Assembly (NCBI RefSeq): GCF_000151665.1
Contig: NW_013171816.1
Location: 1,684,204-1,748,203 of the forward strand
Length of the DNA: 64,000 bases
Direction of reading: 5' to 3'
DNA from: Blastocystis hominis
Lineage: Eukaryota > Sar > Bigyra > Opalinata > Blastocystidae
Positions 11,003 to 22,212 of the stretch are shown here, in pieces (the stretch's first letter is position 1; each line of letters begins with the position of its first letter). A program made the translations under genes and the position numbers. Below the pieces are notes generated by a model that saw only the letters and a program-made list of their open reading frames with translations, was not told the origin of the DNA and did not search any database.

Positions 11003-14000
11003 ATGGAAGAAGAAATTCATAATAAAAGGGAAGAAGATGAGAATACAACTGATAAGATAAGTCGTAGGGTTTATTAGGGAGCATATTATTTCAGTCGAAT
11101 TAGATGAAGAAAATATCCCTCCCACAATGGGGAGTTTATTTAATACAGGAGACAAGGAAGTCCCCATTTTGTGTATAAATGATTTTTCGATTCGAGATCA
11201 CAATGGTATGGGTGTTAGTATTTGATTCATATCAGGAAACTGCGTTTCATTGTTGGATGTAGCTCTTCCAAGGGAAAAGATCAATCAAACCATCTATTTA
11301 AAGGGAACATGCGTGTGTCCTTTCCCTGAAAAACGCAAATACGAGGAAAACCCTCTCTTCTTCGATGAGCCCCTTTCTGAGCCTCCCCTCACAGTTCTTC
11401 CCGCGCCTCCTTCCCCGCTGAGTAGTTCTGATGAAAACGAAGTTCCTCGGAAGTACTCCCTGCGTCATCGCTCACCAGCTACTGCATCGACCGCTCCTAC
11501 AGAGCATGAATCAAATTCTACCAAATCTAGAACTCGATCTGCAACAACAACAGCAGCGGGAGCAGCAGCGGGAGCAGCAGCGGGAGCAGCAGCAGCGGCG
11601 GCGGATCAGCCTTTGGTGATTCCATCTAGCGTTCCGTTCGAAGCAGGCGTTGTGACAGTGCTGAGCCTCGGCGAAGTGAAAAACGCGCCCAATTACTTCA
11701 CGAAGAAAAACCTCTTCCCCGTGGGATTCAAGAGTAGTCGTCTCTACACCAGCATCTACCATCTGGAGTTTTTTTCAATCTGCTTTGTGACTCCTAGCGA
11801 GAAAATCAAGTACATCTCCGAGATTCGCGAAGGGCCCACGAGTCCCGTCTTTGCCGTGTATCCCGAAGTCGATCCCAGTCTCGTCTTCGAGGGCACTTCC
11901 GCGAGCGGCGCTTGGAAGAAGATCCTCCTCAAGATCAACGATCTGCGCGAGGAGGCGGGCATTCCGCGCACCGTCGCGTCGGTTTCAGGCAGGATCGGAG
12001 GTGCGGAGTGACGGGCAGGTCCGGAAATGTTCGGCTTGGCCAATCGCAGCGTGGTGGCGGCGATCGAGCGGCTGCCAGGCGTGGAGCAGTGCAAGGGATA
12101 CACGCCTACGACGTTTGAGGAGAACGTGGTACTGGGAAATGCCCAGTCGGAGCAGGGTAATGCCGAGTTCAAGGAGGGCAATTCTCCGATGGGCAAGGGA
12201 GATTCGATGGGAAATGCCGAGTTGGAGAAGGGAAATGCCGAGTTGAATGAGCATGACTCACTGGGCAATGCCGAGTCGGAGAAGAAGCCGCGCATTCCGC
12301 AGGGAGACGGGCAGCAGGACGAAAGCGACTTCGATATGGAGGACGAGTTTGACGAGGACGACGAAGCGGACGCGGTCGGTGATTTGGACGACGACGACGA
12401 CGACGACGATTTGCCTTCGCTCTCTGAATCGATTCTGGTCGAATCGGACGAGGAGCCCGCCTCCCCGCGGGGAAAGCGCACCAAGCGTCCCGCCAGACCG
12501 CGTTCGGCTCCCACGCATAGCACGCATAGCACGCATAGCACGCATAACACGCAAAGCACGCAGCTGCGCGTTCGCTGCCGCATCACCCCCGAAGGCGTCG
12601 AAGCCGAGGACACGCTCATGTACCGCCCTCCCCTCCCTCCCATTTAGCGACGAAACGCCCTCCCAGACGCCTCAGACGCCTCAGACGCCTCAGACGCCTC
12701 AGACGGACACGAAGCCCCGCGCGACGCGCCGAGCGAGCTCTCGATCGACTTCCCGCGGCAGTTCCCGCGCGCAGACGCGCTCCAATCAGCGCGAAGCGAA
12801 GCTGCCCGCGCCCTGGACGCAGCCGAGCCGGCGTGGGCGGCGGTCGGAGCAAATCTCGGAGGAAGCGCTGTTTGCGCTGGATATGAGCGGAACGTACCGC
12901 TGCGGATTTGAGGCACTGGTGAAGAAAAATGGGCGGGTGACGGTACGCGCGGTGTCTTCTTCGCTGGTGGTTCGTGATGGAGCCACGAAGGTGATTGGAC
13001 GCCTAATGTGGAAACGTGGAAACCGAGTCAGGTGTAGGAACGTGATTTCGAACGATCTGCGATTCGGGGAATTCGGACATGCGCTGCAGTTGATGTACAC
13101 CTTCCGTGTGTTCCCGCTCACCGCCAATCAGATCCGAATCGCGGGACTCGACGAGTTTTTGGCGGACTTAGCGAAGAGCGAATATCCCGCGGTGGCCGGC
13201 GAAGCCGATGCGTTGCTGCGCCATTTCAAAGCCAAACCGGCTTCGAAGCGGGAGCGAATCCCCGCGGAAGTCGAAGAGGATCGTCGACAAACCCGCGGGA
13301 AACGTGTGAAAGTAGCGGAAGAGACGATCACCGAGATTCCCCTGTTTCCCGATTCGAGTCGATTGGAGCCGGTATTCTCGGCTTCCCCGCGGGAAGTCTC
13401 CGTTTCGGTGCGGATCGTGTACTGGGGAATCCACTACAATAACCGCGGTTGCTTTTTATTCGCGAAGAGCGAGCGGTTTTTGTTCGTTCTTCGCAGCCCC
13501 TTGCTGCGGTCGGCGCCGTGCGCGGAGTATTTGGGGCATTTCCTGCGGGAGCGACGGCTGTTCGAGAGCTGCAGCGCGGTGTACAGAGTGATGCAGAATC
13601 CGTGGGAGAAGGGTCTGGATTTGAACTATGGGTTTGTGCTGAATGAAGTGTGGAATCAGAACCGAAACGACGATGTGCTGATCGTGGAGGAGGATCTGAT
13701 CATGGAGTATCCGGTGCTTCGAAGAGAGCTCCGCGCGCTGGACCGAATGAAAGGCGACGCGGCGAGCGTGGCGACCTTCGAGATGAACAACTTCGTGCAG
13801 ACGTTGGAGTTTGAATATGAGTGCTGGAGGAAAAACACGGCCTTGCCGTACAATTCGATGACCACGGCGGAATATCGGAGTAATCAGCTGCGAACTGATG
13901 CGCACGTGATCGAAGCCATTCAGAACGGAACGCTGCCGGCGTCAAGCTGTGCGGAGTTCCCCGCGGTTACGGAGTGCGCGAAGGAGGAGCTGACGTGTTC

Positions 14001-17000
14001 GGATTGGCTGTGAGAGAGAAGCGTGGAAATGAGGCGTAGACAGATGGTGGAAGTGTGGAACTTCATTCACTGTTACCACGATTTGCTGGGCGTGCCGAAC
14101 GTCTCGCAAGTGCCGTTGAATAAAGTCTCGTTCTTCAATTTGTCGATCCAGTCTTCGAAAGAAACGACTCCTTACTTCGCGAATGCGATTCAGATCCTCA
14201 CGAAATTTCTGATCAACGAAGAGATCAAAAAGAGAACGTCGATTCGAAAGCAAATGCGAGTCGTGGGCTGGGTGAAAACTCTCTTCCAGTACACGTTGTT
14301 CTCCGCTCTCTGCGATAATGATAACTACGTGGAGTACGTTCGAGGCTTTTTCAATCCGTCGGTCCACGAAATTGGTTGTTTTTTCTGAGAGGGAGTGATT
14401 TTGTAGATGAAACGGACGATGTGTGGACGCGGATGAAGCTGGTGTTGATTCAGATCATGCGGCATCCGGACTGCGTGTATTTCCTTCATCCGGTCGATGA
14501 GGTTCTCTGCGATGTTCCGGACTATCGGAACATCGTGAAGCAGCCGATGGATTTGGAGACGATTTGCCAGCGTGTTGCGAGTGGATGGTACACGGATCCG
14601 ATCGAAGAAAGCGAAAACAAGGAAGAGGGAGAGGAAGCGAGTGAGGATTCAGAGAGAGAAAGTGAACGAGAGAACATGGAAATCGAAGAAACTGCGAGTC
14701 AACCAAACGAAACGAAGCAGGAAAAGAATGAATCCAATGAACCCAATGAATCCAATGAATCCAATGAACCCAATGAACCCAATGAACCCAATGAATCGAT
14801 CAAACCCACCAAATCGAATGAATCCACTCAAAACCATCCTGACAAAATGGAGATCGAGGAAAGCTCCGAAAGCTCGGAAGTCTCCGACAGCAGTGACAGT
14901 TTCATCGAGTCCGACGAAACGTCCGGCAATTCGGACTACGTGGAGGAGCCCGAGCCCAAGAAGAAGCCGCAACGCCCTCCCACCGGCGACGGCACGAGCC
15001 ATGGCCGCGGGATTTACGGAGTCGTGGAGGATTTGAATCTGATCTACACGAACTGCCGCTTGTACAACGGATCGGACTCTTCGCTCTATCGCTACGCGAT
15101 GAAGATGATGGATCTCACGGGCACGCTGCTTCGCGACTGGATCCTCCCGCTCGATCCCTCCATCGCCGAGCTCTTGCCGCAGCGACTCACCGAAAAAGCG
15201 GAGAACGACAATGAAGCGCCTCGCAAACGCCATCGAAAGCGCGCCTCGCATCGATCGATCCTTTCGAAGTTCCCCGAAGTGAAGTCGATTCTCTCGACCT
15301 TAGCGACCTCTTCCATCACGTCCCTCCCCATCCAATCGCAAGTCACGCTCTTGAAAGCACTCTTTACCGCGGTGAATCAGCTCGGAAGCGTTCATGAGGA
15401 GCGGGAACACCGCGAAGCCGCGCTGGCGAACACCAAACGCGAGCTGGAATCGATTTCGACGCAGCTGGTCGAGCTGGAAGCGGTCTACGCGCGCCAAGAA
15501 CTCGCCAATCGCAAACATTTTTACGACGTCGTCGCCAAATCGTCGCTTTCAGCCTCTCTAAAGAAACAAATGCGATCCTATCGATACATCCCTTCCGAAA
15601 CGGGGAAACTCGCGCAGGAACGCGAATTGGCGCAGTTCCTCGCGAAGAAAAACGCGTCGATTTCGGACATGCGACAGCGAATTGTCGAATGCAATAAGCG
15701 AATCGACGAAGCACAGAAACGGCTCTGGATCGTCTATTCGCTCGGAAGAGATCGATACAATCGGGAGTATATTTGGCTTCCCGGAGAAACGCCCGCGCGT
15801 CTGTGGGTTTTGAACCATCCTCAGGACTCGATCGGGTTTTTATGGAACGCCGAGCAGCTCGACGAGCTGTTCCGATGGCTGGATAACCGCGGGAAGAGCG
15901 AGCAGTTCCTGTATTCGTCGCTGTGTCGCTGCAAGCCTCAGTTCCAGCAGGCGATGCGGACTTCGCTGCAGTCGGCTCCCCAGCTTTTCGGCGATTTGAC
16001 GCACGTGAGCGCTCGGAAGATGCGCGAAATCGACCAGAACTCGGTGTTCCTCTATTCGGACTCGAACAAGACGGAGCTGGTGCAGAGCCACGGCGACTCC
16101 ATCGGGATTCGGTGGGTTTCGTTCCCTGGGATTTGGTCGGTGACCGCCGACGACCACATGATCAGTCCGATGCTTCGCTCCATTCTCAGCTCGCTGTTCA
16201 TCCCTCTTTTCCTCCGCAGTGACGCGGATCGCGAGGCGATCGCCGCGTTTACGCGCTCTCTCGACGTCTCTCCGCTCTCTCTCGAAGCCTACCAATCGAT
16301 TCTCTTGCGTCTCGACGAGCTCATCTGCTCCTCCGTCACTCGCTCGTACATCCAGCCCGACTGGATCTTCACGCGCGAGTTCTGGAAGCAGCAAGTGCAG
16401 CAGGCGCAGACCTTCGCTTCCTTGCATTATCTCCTCGGCGTTCTGAAGACGCTCGCCGTGGATTTCGTCGTCGTCGACGCGTTGACGCGGACGACGACGC
16501 GGGAACGCTTCCTCCGCGCGCTGGAGAAGCAGGTGAAGGTGGTTCCGGGGTTCCCGACGGAGGGCGAAACGGTGGTGTATTACGCGAAGGGACATCGCGA
16601 ATCGATCCTGGACTTCTTCCGGAGCAATCGGTTCAGCGGGATTTTCGACAATCAAGAAAAGGAGCAGGAAGAAGACTGTCTCTGCAAGGTGCAGCGCATT
16701 GAGTACTTCGAGGGCGCGGGGAATCCATTCATCCGGCTGACGCTGAAGCCGATTGCGTCGACCTGGCTTCGCATCCTCGTCCAATCCTACTACAATTCGC
16801 TCCAGAAGGACCACATCGAGATCACCATCGATTCCCCCGAGAAGGAGGAAACGCTCCGCGATCCGTTCGTCGTCACGTGGTGGCTGGCGAGCAACCAATC
16901 CGATTTCCTCGTCCCCATCGAGAAATATCTCACTTCCTTCAGCAACAATCTCCGCGAGAAGGACCGCTTCCGCATGTGGTTCCAGGGCGTGGAGTCCACG

Positions 17001-18002
17001 CTCTCCACGCAGCGACGCAAGCGAAAAGACGCGCGAGCGGAGGGCTCGTTCCTCTACGGCGCGATCGTGCGGATCGACCCCTACGAAGGCGGGTTCTTCC
17101 CGTGGGAGTGCGTCCATGTCGAGTGGGAAGGCTCGGGCGCGGAGGCGGGAACCGAGCGGATTAATCCCTGGGAGTGCGAGTGCGACACGCGGGAAACGAG
17201 GGAGAAACGCGAGGGAGCGGCGCGGAGCGGCGGGCGGGCGGAGTCGCACCGCCTGGGCGAAGAAGAGCTGAAAACGGCGAAGCAGAAGGCGGCGGAGGTG
17301 GCCGCGACGCACACGAAGCGAGAAGGCGAAGAGTTCTTCCAGTTCCTGACGAAGTTCTGGGAGCAGCGAGGGATGGAGGTGCAGCGTCCCATGCTCTCTT
17401 ACGAGGAGCTGGACTTGGGTCTGTTCTGGAAGCTGATGCAGTGCTACGGGGGCTACGAGATGGCGGTGAACACGAAGGGGTGCTGGGCGGACATTCACAA
17501 ATTGCTCCCCAATTTCCGCGCGCAGAACACGTCCGCGCCAACGTCGCTGCACAAGATTTATCTGCGGTATCTGTGGCAGCTGGAGAAGGAGCAGAGAGAG
17601 GAGAAGGGACTGCCGCCGATCGTGGAGCCGAGGCTTCCGTTCCCCACAACGCCGGGGAAATCGAACGGATTGAAGGCGAAGGTGGAGGAGAAGGAGGAGA
17701 AGAAGACGTCGTCGATCGATCTGGCGTTGGAAGAGGCAGGACCCGGGATTCAGTTTATCGCGAGAGTTCTGAAGGAGCAGGAGAAGTGGAAGGGAGTGTT
17801 ACAGACAAAGTATAAAGTAATGAACGCATCGTTGGCGTATGAGCCGGGAACGATCCAGACAATCCAGGGAGAGGAGCGGGATCAAGCGTATAGTGCGATT
17901 GTGTATGGAAATGGATGTATGATTCGCAGGCAAATCGAAATGATAACGAAGTTCGTTTCACAGCTCAAGTCTATATTAAATCATTATTTCTGTGTTGTTT
18001 GA
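11003..18002 (+). CDS. FYRN/FYRC-DDT-bromodomain-WHIM-ARID chromatin protein
   Basis: Very large nuclear chromatin-binding protein, probably a remodeller or histone-modifier subunit. Start ATG 11003 (MEEEIHNKREED). Domains in order, by DNA position: FYRN (about 11,640-11,870, LFPVGFKSSRLYTSIY); FYRC (about 11,880-12,110, FEGTSASGAWKKIL and PEMFGLANRSVVAAIERLPG); acidic tract (12,330-12,410); TPQ repeats (12,660-12,700); DDT (about 14,040-14,230, VWNFIHCYHDLLGVP); bromodomain halves (14,410-14,580 and 15,000-15,140, ending in NCRLYN with the acetyl-lysine-contacting Asn); coiled coil (15,370-15,720); WHIM-like (RLWIVYSLGRDRYNREYIWL); Tudor-like (GAIVRIDPYEGGFFPWECVH); ARID (17,290-17,600, LMQCYGGYEMAVNTKGCW). 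Introns of 28-34 nt join the blocks, including a GC-AG intron at 11989-12018. No stop separates the parts, so I call one gene. It ends at TGA 18000-18002, or earlier at a possible polyadenylation stop (T17991, four bases, TGTTTGAT). Confidence 0.75.
11989..12018 (+). other. 30-nt GC-AG intron
   Basis: Removing exactly these 30 bases joins ...ASVSG to PEMFGL, restoring the conserved FYRC junction in frame. No GT donor nearby gives the right phase with a normal intron length. The acceptor is gggcag. Confidence 0.65.
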
Positions 18003-18010
18003 TTGTACAC

Positions 18011-18274
18011 ATGAGCCAGTCGAAAGAGGGAGGAGAAGGGAAGGGATGTGGAGAGGACCAGAGTGAAGTTTGCGATTCTGTTCGCACCATCGTTGTGAAG
18101 AGTGGGATCGAGCTCAATCTATCTACACTCGATACGTATTTCCTCGGAATGTGGAGTTGCCATGGAAATAAATACCGAAATCCGCAGTTTAAGCGATTAC
18201 AGCGATATGGAACTGTAAAAACAGAGTCTTCGTTTTTTGTAAAGTCCAAGAGTCATTCCACGACTTTTTTATAA
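18011..18274 (+). CDS. Possible small protein, unrecognised
   Basis: An ATG at 18011 opens 87 codons, beginning MSQSKEGGEGKGCGEDQ, with a moderately hydrophilic body and no known motif. It follows the chromatin gene by a few bases and converges on the minus-strand gene at 18,407. It may instead be 3' untranslated sequence. Confidence 0.25.
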   Translation: MSQSKEGGEGKGCGEDQSEVCDSVRTIVVKSGIELNLSTLDTYFLGMWSCHGNKYRNPQFKRLQRYGTVKTESSFFVKSKSHSTTFL

Positions 18275-18406
18275 CAAAAATATCATGAGTTTCGATAGAA
18301 AGTGAGATAACAAGGTTGCAGTCTTCGTTTCCGCACAGTAATATATACAGTGCCCCAAATAATATCTTTCCATGATAAATGATCTTCGCAGACGATTGTT
18401 TGGTTG

Positions 18407-18920
18407 TCAGGCAGTGGAATCTATTGCAAAGAGGGTTGTAATGAATACCTTTCCCTGTTTCATCAATGTTTGATTCACAATGAACTCGTTTTTAACAGCG
18501 GACAGGCAAAAGCAAGCATTCTTAGAATAGCGCTGATGATTTGTGGAGTATCTCTTTAGTTCAAACCTTGTAGAGTCTGTGTCAAAGTATATGGTTTCGG
18601 ATCGCAACCGATAACTGGTCCAATTCATAGGATAAACACCGCGATCCAGTATTTGGCAGACATTGTATCTTTTCACTATCTACAGATGGGAGAATGGCCG
18701 TATCCCATACTTCAAAAGCGAGGTTGTAGCATGTTTCATATTGCAAATACAAGCAAGAATCCATTCCAGACATCGGCTCATAGGTATTCTTTGGAGATTC
18801 CCCCTCTTCGAATTTCTTGTTTTCCCCAGCAGAAACCGCAAAATCAATATTCGAATCAGAGAGTGGTGGTACAATAGGTGATTTCTTTATAGGGGAAACG
18901 GATTCGATCGAAAATTGCAT
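18407..18920 (-). CDS. Two-exon hypothetical protein
   Basis: The start is the ATG at 18920 (MQFSIESVSPIKKSP). A 31-nt intron, gtatggg...ctgtag on the minus strand (about 18,682-18,712), joins YNLAFE to IVKRYNVCQILDRG. It is the only way to connect two overlapping open frames, and it has the standard length and borders. The product is about 155 residues and ends LFAIDSTA. No membrane segment or recognised domain is visible; the N-terminal 60 residues are Ser/Pro/Glu-rich and probably disordered. Confidence 0.55.
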
Positions 18921-19606
18921 AATTGCTTTGAAAATAGGGTGAGAAATAAAAATATATAATTAAAAGGGAAAACAGGAGAAACACGACATTTCGAAAGTGT
19001 CCAACGAAATGCAAAAATTGATCGTATGACGAATATGGACTATGTATTCTTTCTTATTTGTGAGGAATTCAATTCAAGGGTTTTTTGTGCATTCTCACTG
19101 CCGAAAATATATGTGGAATAATGAGTCTCGCAACAGAATCAAGAAAAACATAACGATTGCATTTTCCTATTTCATCAAATACAAAACCTCCCTTTCTTTT
19201 CATAATGGATGTAGCAGGTATTTCTTAATGAGTAGAATAACAATTTCTTATCAATCTTTGTACTCCAATTGAGAAATAGACCACTTATCAAGTATTGTTT
19301 CTATTATTGTTTTTGTATATGAATACTTCAAGTATAAAACTGTTTTTAATTGTCACCCTATGCGTATTCGAATTGTCAACTCTTAAGATAAGGTGAACTT
19401 ATGGATAAGTCTGAAAAACTGTACTACTTCCGCAAATTACCCGTATATTCCTTTTTCTATTAACAACTATAGAGGTTTACATGTCTTAATGGGACTTTTA
19501 CCTATAAGACAGCAAGTACAGAAAGCTGTATTTCTTGATCGTGGTAATACGAATTTAGGAAAGTGTATCTAGAGAAATAACTGCAGCACCCATTGAAGAC
19601 GTAACT
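18921..19606. other. Intergenic AT-rich stretch
   Basis: No supported gene. Short open frames on the plus strand (for example 19,042-19,272) lack start context, splice signals and similarity. The right part should hold the promoter and a possible signal-anchor exon of the glycosyltransferase. Confidence 0.5.
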
Positions 19607-19768
19607 ATGTCCAACAATCAAACTCTCTCCTCTATTGTTGGAAAGAGTGGGTTTTCTCCTAGCGATAGCGTTTCTCATGTATTTTTCTTATGTTTATGTA
19701 AACCTAGAGCATTAGCTCTGCATATCCCTCTAGCCAGCCAGTATTCACACGGATCGAATAAAACATAG

Positions 19769-20965
19769 TCTCCATCGTCTCCAACGGGTGATCCTCTTTT
19801 AAGTAGAACATTGGACACCATCAAAGTTCCTCCCCTTTGCAGTGACTATACTTCGTATCTTAAGAATGTTACTTCAAACATCTTGGAGCCCTTTCTTGTG
19901 GATATAGATACAACATACAAAGACAGTTCGCTTGTAATCTACATAACCGTGAATACCATGCACATGCGAAATTATGCCAGTCAAAAGACAACGAATTATT
20001 CTCTCACATTTGAATCGAAGACATACAAAAACCTCTACACAGTGCTCCACAACATGGTCGGTTATAATCAGCTCAAGTTTATCATTCCCACCACTCGTTC
20101 CTACAGGCAAAACGACATTATAACGTTTACTCTTGTGGATCATTTGCACAATCGAATCTATCAGGATATCAAATCGTGCGTCTCTCTTCCTTCACCCACC
20201 AAGCTTCCGCTCATCACTTGCTCCTACATCTCCGATTATAATACAATTCCCGAGCTTCGAGCGTTCATCGCGTTTCACCGAGTTCAAAATGTGAGCATGA
20301 TCGTGTTCTATCAGTCCACTCCAATCAAAGGGTTTAAGGAGGCTTTCGGAAAGCTTATGGAGAGCGGATACTTGACTGTGGTAGATTATACTTGGCCACG
20401 TCCGAACACGCAAAGTCCGCTCCAATGTACGAATCAGCAAGCACAAATGAATTCTTGTTTTAATCGATTTCGGTTTGTAGCGGATGCCATTTTGTTCTGT
20501 GATGTCGATGAGTACATTTATAGTCGCCAGTTCCCTTTTCATTTGCCTGATGCATCACAGTATTTAATAAAAAAATATTCAGGAAATGATGCATTTACCG
20601 TAATTAATGAAAAATTAACAAATTACTAGTAGATAACAACCAATCGTGTAACCAATAAAGAAAACAATCTAGCAAAGCGAGAGACCTTCCTGGATGAAGG
20701 AACCATGCTGGATGAGTTGCAGTACTTTTTGAACAGTTATGCATCTGGAGCAATGAAGATGATCATTCCAACGAAAATGGAGGGATATCTTGGAACCCAT
20801 GTATGTTACAACTGTACATTTAGATACGTGCCCGAAGATATTGCAAAGCTCGCCCATTTCAAGGTTCGTATATATAATGGCACGTTTACCCGTTCGGACT
20901 ATTTGGGGATGTATTCAGGAGGGTATAAAAGAGAGATTGCCTATTTGAAATCTCTCGCAGAGTGA
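19769..20965 (+). CDS. GT92 (DUF23)-type glycosyltransferase
   Basis: Golgi-type glycosyltransferase with a GT-A fold of the GT92/DUF23 group. Landmarks are LITCSYISDYNTIPELRAFI, then HRVQNVSMIVFYQ, the Q-rich QCTNQQAQMNSCFNRFRF, and FCDVDEYIYS, whose DVDE (DNA 20501-20512) is the metal/nucleotide-sugar motif. A 33-nt intron (gtaatt...tagtag, ending near 20,632) joins the DAFT end of exon one to ITTNRVTNKEN; the second exon has LDELQYFLNSYASGAMKMI and ends at TGA 20963-20965. The 5' side is not fully resolved. A 28-nt intron fits 19,741-19,768, and a hydrophobic frame around 19,635-19,700 (GFLLAIAFLMYFSYVYV) may be the signal-anchor exon. Acceptor sugar unknown. Confidence 0.75.
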
Positions 20966-21715
20966 CTGTTTTGTGTTTTCGACTGTCTTGTCTGTTTTGT
21001 TGATAGTAAACGAGTGTGGGTGCTTGTCATTTATTCAAATTATTGAAACTAACAGGTGTTTTCAATTTCATTCATATTCTTGTGTTTCATTGCTATAACT
21101 ATCATTTACTAATCCTAATATATAGAATCAATGAATTAATAGTTTCAAAAATAGAGGTAGACACATCTTCTTTACAAGGTTCTTGTAATAAGGATGTAGA
21201 GATAATTCGATGATATTTTTGTATACCAATAATAATAACAATATATATATATCCAAATGAGTATATATATAGATAGATAGATAAGAGAGAACTATCATCT
21301 ATATTTCTGGAATGACAATAATATGTACTATTATTTCTAACTGGTTCAACCAATGAATTGACAATAACTGGTTCTATGAAAGAAATGAATCTAGAATGAT
21401 CACAGTTATATATTTGGATTGGAAATATATAGAATAGAGAAGATATACAAAGAAAACACTTAGATAAAACACCTAATAAAGCAAAAGTTAAATGTCTGCA
21501 TAAGTATCCAAACCAATGAAGAAAATAATAATAATAATAGTGGTAGTAGTAGTAATAGTAATAGTAATAATAATTCCATCTAACAAAGAATGAGCTTCCT
21601 AATAGATAGTTATTATTATATACATTTTGAACATTTAGATATGGCTAACGAATGTATAAAGTATATATTGTCCTAGTGAATAACTTATCTGAGTGAGATT
21701 CATGGATCCGAGTAT
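20966..21715. other. AT-rich, microsatellite-rich intergenic DNA
   Basis: Contains an (AT)n run near 21,238-21,252, GATA repeats near 21,270, and AAT/AGT triplet runs at 21,526-21,572. No gene seen. Confidence 0.7.
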
Positions 21716-21961
21716 TTGCTCGGTGGATACGTTACTCTTGGTTACCCAGAACCTTTCATCAAGAATGGAATGCAATACAGTGTTCAACGCTTCCACTGGA
21801 AACAACACTCTTCGATCTATTCATTCCACAATATTCCATTTCCGCTCATCTCCTTCCACTTCACAGTAAAAACAACTCCCTCCCTATTCGAAATCTATTC
21901 TTCCACTCATACCCAATTTCAACACTATTTTCACAATTGCACAATTCCTGTGTATTTTTGA
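21716..21961 (+). CDS. Open frame of unknown status
   Basis: Eighty-one open codons including GGYVTLGYPEPFIKNGMQYS. The frame is open upstream of 21,716 too, with no ATG in good context. It could be the last exon of an unresolved gene or a gene remnant in this AT-rich zone. No family recognised. Confidence 0.25.
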   Translation: MLGGYVTLGYPEPFIKNGMQYSVQRFHWKQHSSIYSFHNIPFPLISFHFTVKTTPSLFEIYSSTHTQFQHYFHNCTIPVYF

Positions 21962-22212
21962 AATCATTTGTTTTACAATAAAAGCTATTAGCTTCGTCTT
22001 ACTGGGTTTGAATGTATTCAAAATTTGGAATTGGACTTGTATGTCCTGTCTTTTGTTTTGTTTTGTTTTCGGACTTCTATGTGTTTTTGTGTGTTGTGTT
22101 GTGGGAGTGTAAGTATTGTAGCTGGGATGGGTTCTGTCCTCAAGTTGGTGTGTTTGAAGAAGCTAGTGTAGTGTGCGCTATCGTTACTTTGACTAAACTG
22201 TGTGTGTGAGAT

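Noticed and set aside
15840-17552. Antisense open frame of 570 codons
   Set aside because: It lies opposite the WHIM/Tudor/ARID part of the chromatin gene and is explained by that gene's GC-biased third positions. It is Arg/His/Leu-rich without any domain.
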